In this document: positions 22,443 through 31,704 of the stretch, in pieces | Numbering within the stretch: the stretch's first letter is position 1 | Layout of the letters: each line of letters begins with the position of its first letter | Source: Deltaproteobacteria bacterium | GTDB taxonomy: Bacteria; Myxococcota_A; UBA796; GCA-2862545 | DNA length: 64,000 nt | NCBI GenBank assembly: GCA_006226595.1 | Contig: SBGP01000099.1 | Span: forward strand, 1-64,000 | Direction: 5' to 3' | Translations under genes and position numbers: made by a program | Notes under the pieces: model-generated | What the model was told of the DNA's origin: nothing | Databases searched by the model: none | Seen by the model: the letters and a program-made list of their open reading frames with translations, nothing else

Positions 22443-25400
22443 CTAGAACGCCGCGCCGGCGCCGATGGTGAACATCAGCTGACCGTCGGTGAGCGTGCCC
22501 ATCTCGACCTTGTCACTGGCGCGAATGATCGGCAGGCGACGCGTCTGGACCCCGAAGCCGCCATGGATGAACACGGGGTCGGCGATGTCGTAGGTGACGT
22601 CGAAGTCGATCGCGGTGCGGGACGGCACGCTGAAGTAGGCCAGGCCCTCGGTGAACCCGGCGAGCACGCCGAGGTTGCCGACCTGGGCCCCGATCTCGGC
22701 GCCGAGGTTCAGCGCCGGGTACACGAAGTTCTTGTACTGCACCTGACCGGACTCGACCGAGCCGGTGTAGTGGATGAAGTCCTCGACATCGAGGCCAGCG
22801 CGACCGCCGACATGGAAGCGGCTGTTGCCGGACTCGAACGGGTAGCGCACCAGGCCGTGCGCCTCGATGAGCACCAGGGTGTCGGGGGCGACGTTGCCGC
22901 CGAACACGTCCGCGGTGACCCCGTGGAACGTGGTGCGCACGTGCGCATCCGCGCCGAGCCACGGCAGGAACCAGGCCCGGGCGTTCACATCTGCGCCGAT
23001 CGAGGTCGCGTTCGGGCCGGCGGACGCGCCGACGCTGAAACGCTCGGGCAGGAGCACGGTGTTGTCCTCGGTCGGATCCTGCTCGTACCAGTACGAGCTG
23101 ATCGCAGCCCCGCCTCGGACGCGCAGCCACTTCTCGTCGCTGGGGGCCGCGGGCGTCTTCGTCTTCGGCACCTTGGCAGGCTTGGCGGGCTTGGCTGCGG
23201 CCATCGCCTCGCCAACGGGCAGCTTCTTGAACGCCGCCGGGCCATCCTGGCTCGCGACGGAGATCTTGACCTCGCCGCTGGCCTTCTTCGAAGCCGTGAA
23301 CGTGACCGCGTAGTCGCCGTTCCCGACCTCCTCGACGGTGCCGAGGCGGCCGTCCTCGGTGAGCAGGTCGAAGCTGTGGCCGGTGACGCCGGCGCCCGCG
23401 CTGTCGAGCGCAGTGATCACGAGCACGACCTCACCTGCCGGGGCGACCTCTTCGGGGTGAGCGGCGATGCTCACCGTGGCCACGGCGGCATCCGCGCCGG
23501 CCACCGCGCGCTTCGGCTTGGTGGGGACGAAGGCCTCGGGCTCAGGTGTGGCGACCGGCTCCGGGGCGGGCTCCGGCTCCGGCTTGGGCTCGGGCTTCGG
23601 TTCCGGCTTGGGCTCGGGCTTGGTCTCCGGCTCGGGCTCGGGCTTTGTGCCTTCCCCCGAGGTCGCCGGCGCTTCGCCACCGCCCGACGGGCCGGCGGCG
23701 GGCTCGGGCTTCGGGGCGGCCGCGACCGTGGAACCGCCCTTCTTCGCGAGGACGAGGGTCGGCGTGCGGGAAATCCACGCATCGCGGATGGCCTTGGCGT
23801 CGCCGCTTACGGGATCCGGCAGGTCCACGCCCTCGACGCTCGCCGGGGCCTGGAGGATGGCGACGGAGCCGACGCGTCCACCCGCGGTGGCCCGCAGCTG
23901 GGCGATGCCGACACCCCGGCCGGCGGTGTAGGTCACGCGCGCGTAGCCGTTCGGACCGGTGGTGACGCTGGTGGGCAGCGAGCCGTCCGCGCCTTCGAGC
24001 TGAAGGCCGACGGGCACGCCCGCGACCGGATGGCCGTCCGCGTCGGTCGCGACGACGGTGATCGAAGTCTTGCTGCTGCCGTCGTTGGCGAGCTGCTCGA
24101 CGCCCGGGAGCAGGAAGACGTGCGCGAGCGCGTTGCCGCTGGGCTCGGACTTCACCGTGGCGAACAGCTCGACCTGCTCGGAGGAGCCACCGTCGATCTT
24201 GCCCTTGTACAGGCCATCTCCGGCGTCCGTGGCCGCTTCGGTCACGCGACCACCCGTGGTCTCGAGCACGACCTGCTGGCCGGTGAGGCCCGTGCCGTTG
24301 GCGCCGGTGACCGTCGCGGTGACCGCGACCTCGCCCTTGCCAATGAACTCGGGGGACGTGGCGACGGCGACGCGACCCGGGAGGCCCGGGATCAGCGTGA
24401 TGTCCATCGAGTCGACCTGGGTCGGCGAGTCACCGACCTGGGCGCTGATGGTGACGATGGTGCGGGTGTCGGCCTTGCCGGGCGTGTAGTTCGCCACGTA
24501 GATGCCGTTGCCCTCGTGCTTGGCGGCCGACAGCTTGCCGGAGGTCGCGGTGAGCGTGACCTTCGCGCCGGTGTCGGCCTCGCCATCCGGCGTCGCGACG
24601 GCCACGCGCACCGGGTAGCTCGCGCCCTCGACCGCGGCGTAGCCGTTGCGAGCGGGCAGGATGAGCATGCGCCGGGTCTCGGGAATGCGCAGGTCGATGG
24701 ACGTCTCGCTGGTCGTGCCGTTCTCGACGGTGACCAGCGTCGCGGTCGTCGCACCGGGCGGCACGATGACCGGTACCTTCGCCTTGCCCGAGGCATCGGT
24801 CGGCACGGGGCCGAACTCGGCCTTGCCGATGCGCATCATCACCGACGCGTTCGGCTTGCTGCTCACCGGGAAGTCGGTCTTGCCGTCCATCGGGAACACC
24901 GCGAAGCCCACGGCGGCGTCGGGGTTGCGGCGGTCGGCCACACCGACGAGCGCGAGGTGCGGGAAGTTCACGCCATCCGGGGTGAACGAGGCAGAGAACT
25001 TGCCTTCGCCCATGCTCACGACGGAGGCCAGGTTGCCGGCGCTCGTCCGAGCCGTCAGGTCGGCGCCCTCCACGTTGCCGGAGAGCTGCACCGTGATGGT
25101 GCCGGCCGTGCCCGTGCCGAGGGTGATGCGCGCGGGGTTGATCGACACGTCGAACTTCGGGCTGATCGCCGCACGGATCGCGAGACCCTGGGTGACCGTC
25201 AGCGACTGCTTCTCGGGCGTCTTGGCCTTGATCGTGATCGTCGCGGTGTTCCCGGCATCTCCGGCGGCCGGGGTGTAGGCGAGCTTGTACAGGCCGCCGC
25301 CCTGGTCGTCGAGGCCACCGACCTCACCGGAAGAGGCCGAGACCTTCGCCTTCAGGCCGCGCATCGGCTTGCCGGACGAGTCGAGTGCGAGCACCCACAC

Positions 25401-25556
25401 GTCGGTCTTCTGTCCGGCGACGACATCGGCGGGGAGAAAGGCGATGACGCCCTCCGCGGGCATGGCGTCCTGCGCCCAGGCCAGCTGCGGAGCGGCGGCG
25501 ACAGAGGCGGTTCCAGCAAGCGCCAGAGCGAGGAGGAGGGAGCGAGCGAGGGGCAT
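22443..25556 (-). CDS. Secreted Ig-like-repeat protein with Pro/Glu/Lys linker and C-terminal outer-membrane barrel-like domain
   Basis: A 1037-residue protein. A signal peptide (to ~residue 28, AAPQLAWAQ) leads into repeated ~90-100-residue beta-sandwich units of the invasin/Big type, seen in recurring GDGLYKG, GNGIYVANYTPG, GDYAVTF and GxKVTLTATSG phrases. Around residues 630-670 is a KPEPEP/EPKP spacer that may span the peptidoglycan. The final ~240 residues alternate short beta strands with glycines and end in an aromatic residue (GAGAAF), as outer-membrane barrels do. AGGAG precedes ATG 25556. It is probably a cell-surface or periplasm-spanning adhesin or stabiliser. Ligand unknown. Confidence 0.85.
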   Translation of the reverse strand: MPLARSLLLALALAGTASVAAAPQLAWAQDAMPAEGVIAFLPADVVAGQKTDVWVLALDSSGKPMRGLKAKVSASSGEVGGLDDQGGGLYKLAYTPAAGDAGNTATITIKAKTPEKQSLTVTQGLAIRAAISPKFDVSINPARITLGTGTAGTITVQLSGNVEGADLTARTSAGNLASVVSMGEGKFSASFTPDGVNFPHLALVGVADRRNPDAAVGFAVFPMDGKTDFPVSSKPNASVMMRIGKAEFGPVPTDASGKAKVPVIVPPGATTATLVTVENGTTSETSIDLRIPETRRMLILPARNGYAAVEGASYPVRVAVATPDGEADTGAKVTLTATSGKLSAAKHEGNGIYVANYTPGKADTRTIVTISAQVGDSPTQVDSMDITLIPGLPGRVAVATSPEFIGKGEVAVTATVTGANGTGLTGQQVVLETTGGRVTEAATDAGDGLYKGKIDGGSSEQVELFATVKSEPSGNALAHVFLLPGVEQLANDGSSKTSITVVATDADGHPVAGVPVGLQLEGADGSLPTSVTTGPNGYARVTYTAGRGVGIAQLRATAGGRVGSVAILQAPASVEGVDLPDPVSGDAKAIRDAWISRTPTLVLAKKGGSTVAAAPKPEPAAGPSGGGEAPATSGEGTKPEPEPETKPEPKPEPKPEPKPEPEPAPEPVATPEPEAFVPTKPKRAVAGADAAVATVSIAAHPEEVAPAGEVVLVITALDSAGAGVTGHSFDLLTEDGRLGTVEEVGNGDYAVTFTASKKASGEVKISVASQDGPAAFKKLPVGEAMAAAKPAKPAKVPKTKTPAAPSDEKWLRVRGGAAISSYWYEQDPTEDNTVLLPERFSVGASAGPNATSIGADVNARAWFLPWLGADAHVRTTFHGVTADVFGGNVAPDTLVLIEAHGLVRYPFESGNSRFHVGGRAGLDVEDFIHYTGSVESGQVQYKNFVYPALNLGAEIGAQVGNLGVLAGFTEGLAYFSVPSRTAIDFDVTYDIADPVFIHGGFGVQTRRLPIIRASDKVEMGTLTDGQLMFTIGAGAAF

Positions 25557-25750
25557 GGGCGTCTCCTGTCATGCAGACCCGAGGCGGAAAGGTACCCCAG
25601 GAACCGTCAAGCGGCTGTCAACCTGGGCATGCATAGGCGTTGCCGCCGACTCTTTGCGGAAAACGCGGTTGGAAGCCAGGTTGGCGGCCTCTGAGGACCC
25701 TTGTGTTGCTGGCAAGTCCCTGTGTCGGAGCGCGCCCCGCGCGTTTCCGC

Positions 25751-27046
25751 CTACAGCAGGCGGCGCGCCTTCACTTCCAGATAGCGACCGAGCAGTCCGG
25801 GAGTGAGCTCCTCGGGGTCGGCGTCGAGGACCAGGGCCCCGCGTTGCCGGAGCTTGCCGAGGGCCGCCTCGCGCCAGGTGAGCAGCTCCGCAGCGGCTCC
25901 GCGGCCGTAGTGGTCGACCGGGGCGGCAGCGGGCGCGTGGAGCATGTGGTCGACGTCCTGGTCGCGGAGCCACACGACCATCGGCAGGTGCCGACGAGCG
26001 AGACCCGAGACCACCGCATCGGCCATGTTCGCGTTCACCTCGTCGACCACGGTGGTGAGCAGGACGACCAGGCTTCGCGAGCGCAGCCGCTGTCCGAGGT
26101 AGCGAAACGCGAGGGCGTAGTCGGGCTCTTCTTCGCGCGCGAACACGTCGTAGGTGCCGCGGATCAGGCGGTGGGCGCTCTTGCTTCCCGAGGCGGGCGG
26201 CAGCCAGGCACGCACCTCGCTGTCGAAGACCAGCATGCCGACGCGGTCTCCGTGCTTCAACGCGACGTGCGCCATCATCAGTGCCGAGTTCAGGGCCCGG
26301 TCGAACAGGGTGAGTCCGTCGCTGGTTCCGGTCATCAGCCGCCCCGCGTCGAGCAGGAACACCACGTTCTGGTTGCTCTCCTGTCCGAACTCTCGGCTGA
26401 TGAACTGCCGGCGTCGAGCGGTCGCCTTCCAGTCGATGTGTCGGTAGGGATCGCCCGCCACGTAGGGCCGCAGCCGCTCGAACTCGTTCTCGCCCCCGGG
26501 TCGGCGTCGGGCGCGTACGGGGGCCCGCTGGCTGCCTGCGGGGGCGCTCAGTCCGTACTGACGCAGCGCACCGAAGTCGGGGTACACCCGCACGCTCGTG
26601 TCGACCTCGAGGTGCCGCTGTCGCTGCCACAGGCCGAGCGGGGAGGTCCATCGCACGATCACGTTGCCGAAGTGGTGCTCTCCGCGCCGGTCGATGCGCG
26701 CCTCGTAGCTCACCGCGGCCCGCCGGCCGCTGGGCAGGTCGACGGCGACGGGCAGTCCGTCCCGCTCGCCCGGGGCGTCGTCCTCGACCTCGACGAGCAG
26801 CGCGCGTCGACCCGGGTTGGCGAGCTCGACGGTGACCTCGAACGGGCGGCCCACGCTCTGTACACGACCCGCTTCCCGCGTGGCTACGACCACGCCGAGG
26901 TTGAGCAGCAGGTCCGCCGCCGCGACGATGGCGATCACGAGGTCCAGCGCGAGCACGAGCACGATGAGCCCGTCGAGGAAGTACACCCCGATCGCCGTGA
27001 CCAGGGGCACGGTGAGCAGGAGTACGAGCCGGCGGGTCGGGATCAC
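25751..27046 (-). CDS. DUF58 domain protein (MoxR partner)
   Basis: A 431-residue protein starting at GTG 27046, which overlaps the MoxR stop as GTGA. Two hydrophobic segments at the N terminus (LVLLLTVPLVTAIGVYFL and the next 20 residues) anchor it, followed by a beta domain and a DUF58 region with the hallmark GENEFERLRPYVAGDPYRHI and DWKATARR. Downstream, a von Willebrand A-like fold with VVFLLDAGRLMTG where a MIDAS DxSxS would be (here DAGRLM, degenerate). DUF58 proteins act with MoxR AAA ATPases as a chaperone or maturation pair. This is the last gene of the RDD-to-DUF58 operon. Confidence 0.92.
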   Translation of the reverse strand: MIPTRRLVLLLTVPLVTAIGVYFLDGLIVLVLALDLVIAIVAAADLLLNLGVVVATREAGRVQSVGRPFEVTVELANPGRRALLVEVEDDAPGERDGLPVAVDLPSGRRAAVSYEARIDRRGEHHFGNVIVRWTSPLGLWQRQRHLEVDTSVRVYPDFGALRQYGLSAPAGSQRAPVRARRRPGGENEFERLRPYVAGDPYRHIDWKATARRRQFISREFGQESNQNVVFLLDAGRLMTGTSDGLTLFDRALNSALMMAHVALKHGDRVGMLVFDSEVRAWLPPASGSKSAHRLIRGTYDVFAREEEPDYALAFRYLGQRLRSRSLVVLLTTVVDEVNANMADAVVSGLARRHLPMVVWLRDQDVDHMLHAPAAAPVDHYGRGAAAELLTWREAALGKLRQRGALVLDADPEELTPGLLGRYLEVKARRLL

Positions 27047-28038
27047 GCGGTGTGGCCGGGAACCGGGACGTCGGCGAGGATGTTGTCGATCACGTCGTCG
27101 TGACGCGTGCCTTCGAGCTCGGCGTCCGGCTGGAGAAGGAAGCGGTGGCGCAGAACCGGCCGCGCGAGCTCCTTCACGTCGTCGGGGACCATGTACGTGC
27201 GGCCCTCGGCGGCGGCGACCACCTGTCCACAGAGGAGCAGGGCGATGCTCGCACGCGGTGAGGCGCCGAGGTCGACCGCGGGGTGCTCGCGGGTACGGCC
27301 GACGACCTTGGTGATGTAGCCGAGCAGCGCATCGTCGACGCGCACGCGCCGGGCCTGGCCGCGGAGGGCGAGGATCTCCTCGGTGCCGGCGAGGGTCTTC
27401 AGGCCCACCGCGTCGAGGTCGCCCGGGTCGAAGCCGTCCATGTAGTGGCGGAGGAGGGTGGTCTCGACATCCTCGGGCGGGTGGTCGACGAGCACCTTCA
27501 TCAGGAAGCGATCGAGCTGTGCCTCGGGCAGCGGGTAGGTGCCCTCGCTCTCGATCGGGTTCTGCGTGGCCAGCGTGAAGAACGGCGTGGGCAGCGCGCG
27601 CGTGTCGCCATCCACGGTGACCTGGAAGTCGCCCATCGCCTCGAGAAGTGCCGCCTGGGTCTTCGCCGGGGCGCGGTTGATCTCGTCGGCGAGCAGGATC
27701 TGCGTGAACACCGGTCCCGGGTGGAACACGAACGCGTCTTCCTTCGGGTTGAACACGTTGCCGCCGGTGACGTCGCTCGGCATCAGGTCCGGCGTGAACT
27801 GGATCCGCCGGAAGTCGAGGCCGAGCGCGTGCGACAGGGTGCGCGCGAGCAGGGTCTTGCCGATGCCCGGGGGGCCCTCGAGCAGCACGTGACCGCCGGC
27901 GAGCAGTGCGATGAGCACCGAGCGAACGATCTCGTGCTGACCGAGCACCACGCGCTCGAGCTCGCCCGCGATCGCGCCGAAGCGCGCCTCGAACTCCGCG
28001 GCTTCCGCCTCGGTCAGCGGGTGGGGTCGATCTTCCAC
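27043..28038 (-). CDS. MoxR-family AAA+ ATPase
   Basis: A 331-residue cytoplasmic ATPase. I start it at GTG 28038 because GGAGGA lies 6-11 nt before it; this overlaps the upstream gene by 25 nt. Walker A GPPGIGKT (55-62), the MoxR-specific LMPSDVTGGNVFN, Walker B ILLADEINR (114-122), sensor-1 FTLATQNP and sensor-2 ASPRASIAL are all present. MoxR proteins assemble or activate metal-dependent and secreted proteins together with vWA/DUF58 proteins. Here it is coupled by a 4-nt overlap to the DUF58 gene. Call very sure; client protein unknown. Confidence 0.96.
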   Translation of the reverse strand: MEDRPHPLTEAEAAEFEARFGAIAGELERVVLGQHEIVRSVLIALLAGGHVLLEGPPGIGKTLLARTLSHALGLDFRRIQFTPDLMPSDVTGGNVFNPKEDAFVFHPGPVFTQILLADEINRAPAKTQAALLEAMGDFQVTVDGDTRALPTPFFTLATQNPIESEGTYPLPEAQLDRFLMKVLVDHPPEDVETTLLRHYMDGFDPGDLDAVGLKTLAGTEEILALRGQARRVRVDDALLGYITKVVGRTREHPAVDLGASPRASIALLLCGQVVAAAEGRTYMVPDDVKELARPVLRHRFLLQPDAELEGTRHDDVIDNILADVPVPGHTA

Positions 28039-29954
28039 AGCTCCTCCATCAGCGCGAGATCCTCGGCGGGATCCGCGGGGGCATCGGGTTCGTTGGCGCA
28101 CGCCTCCACGCGTTGCACGAAGGCCGCGGCCTCCTCGCCGGTGGCGCCGTGACGGCGCGCAGCCTCGAGAAGGGCGTGCCGGCCGCGCGTGGCGAGCAGC
28201 AACTGGGCATAGGCCGAGGCGGCGCGACGGCTGCCTCCACGCCGGGCGTAGTGGTCGCCGAGCGCGCGCACGTGCTCGGCGAAGGACCGGCGTCCCTCCT
28301 CGGGGGGATCGCGAAGCGGCCGGAAGGGCGTGCCCTTCCACACTGCGGCGACGATCGCGAGCAGCAGCAGCTGGAGCACGATCGGCAGCAGCTGCGCGTT
28401 GCGAAGGGAGTCCATCGGCGACTCGGCGGCGGCGGCGTTCAGCGTCGCGATCTCGAGCCGTGGCACCCGTTCGAGCGACCACAGCGAGGTCCACGAGCCG
28501 AGCAGGGGGGCCATGCCGAGCAGCCGCTCGTTCTCCGGGTACATGAGCGCCGCGTTGGTGAACAGGCGGGCGTCCGGGAAGGCGACGATGCCGCCGTTGC
28601 CCCAGGTCATCGCCTCGACCAGATCGCCGGTACCGTGCTGGACCCAGGTTCGCCCCGTGCCCATCGCATAGGTGAGCGCGGGCTGCGGCAGGGTCGGTGG
28701 CGTGTCGAGCCAGCTCGCGACCGAAGGGGCGAGGGAAGAGGCGTCGTCGATGAGCGTGACCTCTCCGAGCTCGTCGAACACCATCTCCGCGTCGCCTGCG
28801 ACGAGCAGGACACCGCCGTCGCCAACCCAGCGTCGGAGGACCTCGCGGTCGCCGTCGACGAGGCTGACCCGCGAGAGGTCGAGCACGAGCACGTCGACCT
28901 CCCCGTCGAGCTTCGAGAGGGCTCGCATCCGCCAGTGCGCGTCGTAGCCGTAGCGCTGGTACAGGTCGAACAGCGCGGCATCGCCCTCCGCACCGTAGCG
29001 ATCGTCGTTGTTCGCACCTGTCAGCGTGAGCACGAGCAGCAGGGCGAGCGCCACACCGAGGATGCGCTCGGCGGCCGCGAAGACGGCGCGCACGCGATCG
29101 GCGGTCGGTCGCTCGCGACCCCAGCGAACGCGCTCCACGGCGCGGAAGATCTCCCGAAGGGGCGTGTACACCTCGGTGTCGCTGCGCACCATGCGCGCGT
29201 ACTCGCGATCCGTGCGCGACCGGTGCAGGCGCACCCTTCCGGCGTCTCCGAGCGCGCGGAGGGCGGCGGAACGCGCGAACAGGACGGCGTCTTCGAGTCG
29301 CCCCTCGTCCAGGGCGCGGCGGGCGGCCGCGAGCAGGTCCTCGCTCGGAAGCTCGGGGATCTCGTCGACCGGCGGCGGCGCCTCGGGCTCGATGGCGACG
29401 GTCGCGACGGGACTGTCGGGCTGCCGCTGCACGAAGGCCATGAGGATCAGCCGCACGAACGCGCCGATGAGCAGGGCGATGAGCAGTCCGGCGCTGAGCT
29501 GGAGCACGGCAGTGAACAGGCCCAGGGCGGACTCGGGCGCCTGGCACGAGCACTCGGGCAGCTCCCACGGCGCGCGGTCCGGTGGCGGGGGCGGCGGCGG
29601 CTCGGGTGCCGAGAACTGGTCGGTCGGACCTCCCGACTGGCCCTGGTTGCATCCGCTGTTCACGGGCGGGAGGGCGCGTTCCTCGGCATCGGCATCGGCG
29701 CAGGTCTCGACCACGCCTGGGCACCGCTCGGGGTCGAGGCGGTCGACGTAGGGGCACCACTCCCGGACGTCCTCGATGTCGACGTGGGGCTCGTGGCAGA
29801 AGTGGAAGGCCTCGGAGAGCAGCGCTTCTTCGTCGGCGGACGCGCTCGCAGCGGTGGCCGTGGTCGCGGTCGCGTCGCCCACGTCGGGCAACGCGGTGTC
29901 GAGCGTGGTCTCCCCACACGCGACCAGCGCCATCACCAGGAACAGCGCCCTCAT
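28014..29954 (-). CDS. DUF4129/DUF4350-like transmembrane lipoprotein
   Basis: A 646-residue protein starting at ATG 29954, overlapping the upstream stop as ATGA. An N-terminal lipobox ALVACG suggests lipidation. A low-complexity, Cys-containing stretch follows, then a transmembrane helix near residues 150-175. Next comes a helical DUF4129-like segment (LLAAARRALDEGRLEDAVLFARSAALRAL ... RTDREYARMV). A second helix near 315 (LGVALALLLVLTLTGA) leads into a GATase-like DUF4350 domain with DVLVLDLSRVSLVDGDREVLRRWVGDGG. A last helix (LPIVLQLLLLAIVAAVW) precedes a cytoplasmic tail. The DUF4129 and DUF4350 roles are usually separate proteins in MoxR/DUF58 clusters; here they seem fused. Confidence 0.8.
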   Translation of the reverse strand: MRALFLVMALVACGETTLDTALPDVGDATATTATAASASADEEALLSEAFHFCHEPHVDIEDVREWCPYVDRLDPERCPGVVETCADADAEERALPPVNSGCNQGQSGGPTDQFSAPEPPPPPPPDRAPWELPECSCQAPESALGLFTAVLQLSAGLLIALLIGAFVRLILMAFVQRQPDSPVATVAIEPEAPPPVDEIPELPSEDLLAAARRALDEGRLEDAVLFARSAALRALGDAGRVRLHRSRTDREYARMVRSDTEVYTPLREIFRAVERVRWGRERPTADRVRAVFAAAERILGVALALLLVLTLTGANNDDRYGAEGDAALFDLYQRYGYDAHWRMRALSKLDGEVDVLVLDLSRVSLVDGDREVLRRWVGDGGVLLVAGDAEMVFDELGEVTLIDDASSLAPSVASWLDTPPTLPQPALTYAMGTGRTWVQHGTGDLVEAMTWGNGGIVAFPDARLFTNAALMYPENERLLGMAPLLGSWTSLWSLERVPRLEIATLNAAAAESPMDSLRNAQLLPIVLQLLLLAIVAAVWKGTPFRPLRDPPEEGRRSFAEHVRALGDHYARRGGSRRAASAYAQLLLATRGRHALLEAARRHGATGEEAAAFVQRVEACANEPDAPADPAEDLALMEELWKIDPTR

Positions 29955-30763
29955 GTCAGTCCCAGGGCGCGGAGCGAGACCTGCAGGTCCCAGCCCTCGG
30001 AGCGGGTGCGCGAGTCGACGTAGAGGAGCAGGCGGTACAGCGCGGAGAGCGGCTGCGCGAGCAGCATGCCGCCGAGGAAGTAGGGGGTGACGTAGCCGTC
30101 CCACAGCGTGCCGAACGGGCTGCCGAGCTGGAGCACGAAGCCGACGAGTGCCTGGCCGACGGACTCGCCCACGAGGCCCATCCACACGACGAGGAACCAC
30201 CGTCCCATGGTCGCCGCCAGCGCGCCGCCTCCCGAGGCCGCGGACAGGCGGCCGGAGCGTCGGATCGCGCGCCCGAGGCCCACCCGCTCGAGCAGCACCG
30301 CCTCGCTCGCGAACACCCCGAACAGGCCGAGGAACGAGGCTCCGAGCATCGCGCCGGCGAACATCGCCCACCCGACGATGTCGTTGCTCGCGAGAGCGAT
30401 CGCGATGACCAGGGCCCACCCGAAGCCTTGGAGCGCCCAACCCAGCCACAGAGCGGTCGAGCGGCGAAGGGACTGCCAGGTGATCTCGGGCACGGCGAAG
30501 TCGTCCCCGAAGAGCAGTCGTCCGCCGCCGAGCGTGAATGGGGCCTGGAGCAGCGGCCCCGGGATCAGCGCCAGCGGTGCCAGCCAGAAGGCGCCTTCGA
30601 ACCACCACGACAGGCCGGTGAACACCAGCATCCACGGCACGAGCACGAGCAAGCCGAGGCGGGAGAGGGGGCCGAGGCGCTCGCGGAGGTAGCGGAAGGT
30701 GAGGTCGAAGACCTCGAACGGATCGCGAGGTCGCAGCGCGACACGGCACAGGTGGGGGTTCAT
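29951..30763 (-). CDS. Polytopic membrane protein in the MoxR/SpoIIM operon
   Basis: A 270-residue protein beginning at ATG 30763 (ATGA overlap with SpoIIM) and reading MNPHLCRVALRPRDPFEVFDLTF. It has about six hydrophobic helices and a middle soluble loop (GGGRLLFGDDFAVPEITWQSL). It resembles the glycerophosphodiester-phosphodiesterase membrane-domain or DUF4013-type proteins that often sit in this operon, but the match is a guess from placement and layout. Likely part of an inner-membrane assembly with SpoIIM and RDD proteins. Confidence 0.75.
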   Translation of the reverse strand: MNPHLCRVALRPRDPFEVFDLTFRYLRERLGPLSRLGLLVLVPWMLVFTGLSWWFEGAFWLAPLALIPGPLLQAPFTLGGGRLLFGDDFAVPEITWQSLRRSTALWLGWALQGFGWALVIAIALASNDIVGWAMFAGAMLGASFLGLFGVFASEAVLLERVGLGRAIRRSGRLSAASGGGALAATMGRWFLVVWMGLVGESVGQALVGFVLQLGSPFGTLWDGYVTPYFLGGMLLAQPLSALYRLLLYVDSRTRSEGWDLQVSLRALGLT

Positions 30764-31704
30764 GAGCGGCGCTCCCCCGCGAGCAGGATCCACAGGCCGA
30801 CGATGCCGACCTGGACCAGACCGAAGGCGAACTTCAGCGCCATCGGCAGCGAGGACGCAGACCAGAAGCCTTCGATCGCAGCGGCGACCAGCAGGAGCAG
30901 GGCGGCTCCGAGCACGAGTCGGGTCAGCGACGGGGCCGCCTTGCGCAGCGAGCCGGTCCGGGTGCGGCCCTCGGTCACGATCAGCGCGTGTCCGAGCTTC
31001 AGGCCGGCGGTGCCGGAGACCACGATGCCCGTGAGCTCCCACGCGCTGTGGCCGGCGGTGAACGCGAGCAGGTTCCAGCCATTGCCGACGGCGAAGAGGT
31101 AGCCGAAGACCGTGCCGATCATCAGGCCGTTGTAGACGAGGAAGAACATCGAACCCAGGCCGCCGAGCACGCCGGTGGCGAAGCAGCGGAGCGCGATGCC
31201 GACGTTGTTCCACACGTAGAAGCCGGCCATGGCCGCGTCCTCACCGGCTCCGCGCACCATGTTCGGGTCGTCGTACATCGCCTCCATCTGCGCCAGCTGG
31301 CCCTCGGAGAGGATCTTGTACGCGAGCTCGACATCGAAGAGGGCGGCCCCGGCCCCTGCGAAGAACGGGCCGTAGAACAGCAGCGAGGCGAGGAGGAAGA
31401 AGCGCCACTGACTGCGGATCTCAGCGGGAGCCTCGACGAAGGCCATGCGCAGGATGCTCCATCCCGAGCCGGTTCGGACGCTGTACAGGCGGTTGTGTGC
31501 GCGACCGGCGAGCTGGTCGAGGTAGCGCAGCACGTCTTCGGAGAGCGACAGGCTCCGTGCCCGGGACAGATCGGCGCACACGCCGCGGTACAGCGTGGCG
31601 AGCCGAGACCAGTCCGCTGCGGCCAGGTAGGGCGTGCGCAGCAGCTCCTCGAGCTGCTCCCAGCGCGGCCGGCCGCGCTCCACGAAGCGATCGCGCTCGT
31701 TCAA
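30760..31704 (-). CDS. Stage II sporulation protein M (SpoIIM) family membrane protein
   Basis: A 314-residue protein starting with TTG 31704, which makes a TTGA overlap with the RDD stop. The N-terminal 80 residues are helical (WEQLEELLRTPYLAAADWSRLATLY). Five or six helices follow with SpoIIM signatures: VWNNVGIALRCFATGVLGG, FFLVYNGLMIGTVFGYLF and HSAWELTGIVVSGTAGLKLGH. Outside spore formers the family occurs in MoxR/DUF58 operons and its role is not settled. No sporulation genes are seen here. Confidence 0.92.
   Translation of the reverse strand: MNERDRFVERGRPRWEQLEELLRTPYLAAADWSRLATLYRGVCADLSRARSLSLSEDVLRYLDQLAGRAHNRLYSVRTGSGWSILRMAFVEAPAEIRSQWRFFLLASLLFYGPFFAGAGAALFDVELAYKILSEGQLAQMEAMYDDPNMVRGAGEDAAMAGFYVWNNVGIALRCFATGVLGGLGSMFFLVYNGLMIGTVFGYLFAVGNGWNLLAFTAGHSAWELTGIVVSGTAGLKLGHALIVTEGRTRTGSLRKAAPSLTRLVLGAALLLLVAAAIEGFWSASSLPMALKFAFGLVQVGIVGLWILLAGERRS

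Noticed and set aside
22401-25694. 1,097-codon plus-strand open frame opposite the Ig-repeat protein
   Set aside because: The minus-strand frame has a signal peptide, AGGAG, Ig-like units and a barrel-like end; the plus-strand frame is Arg/Gly/Asp-rich without structure.
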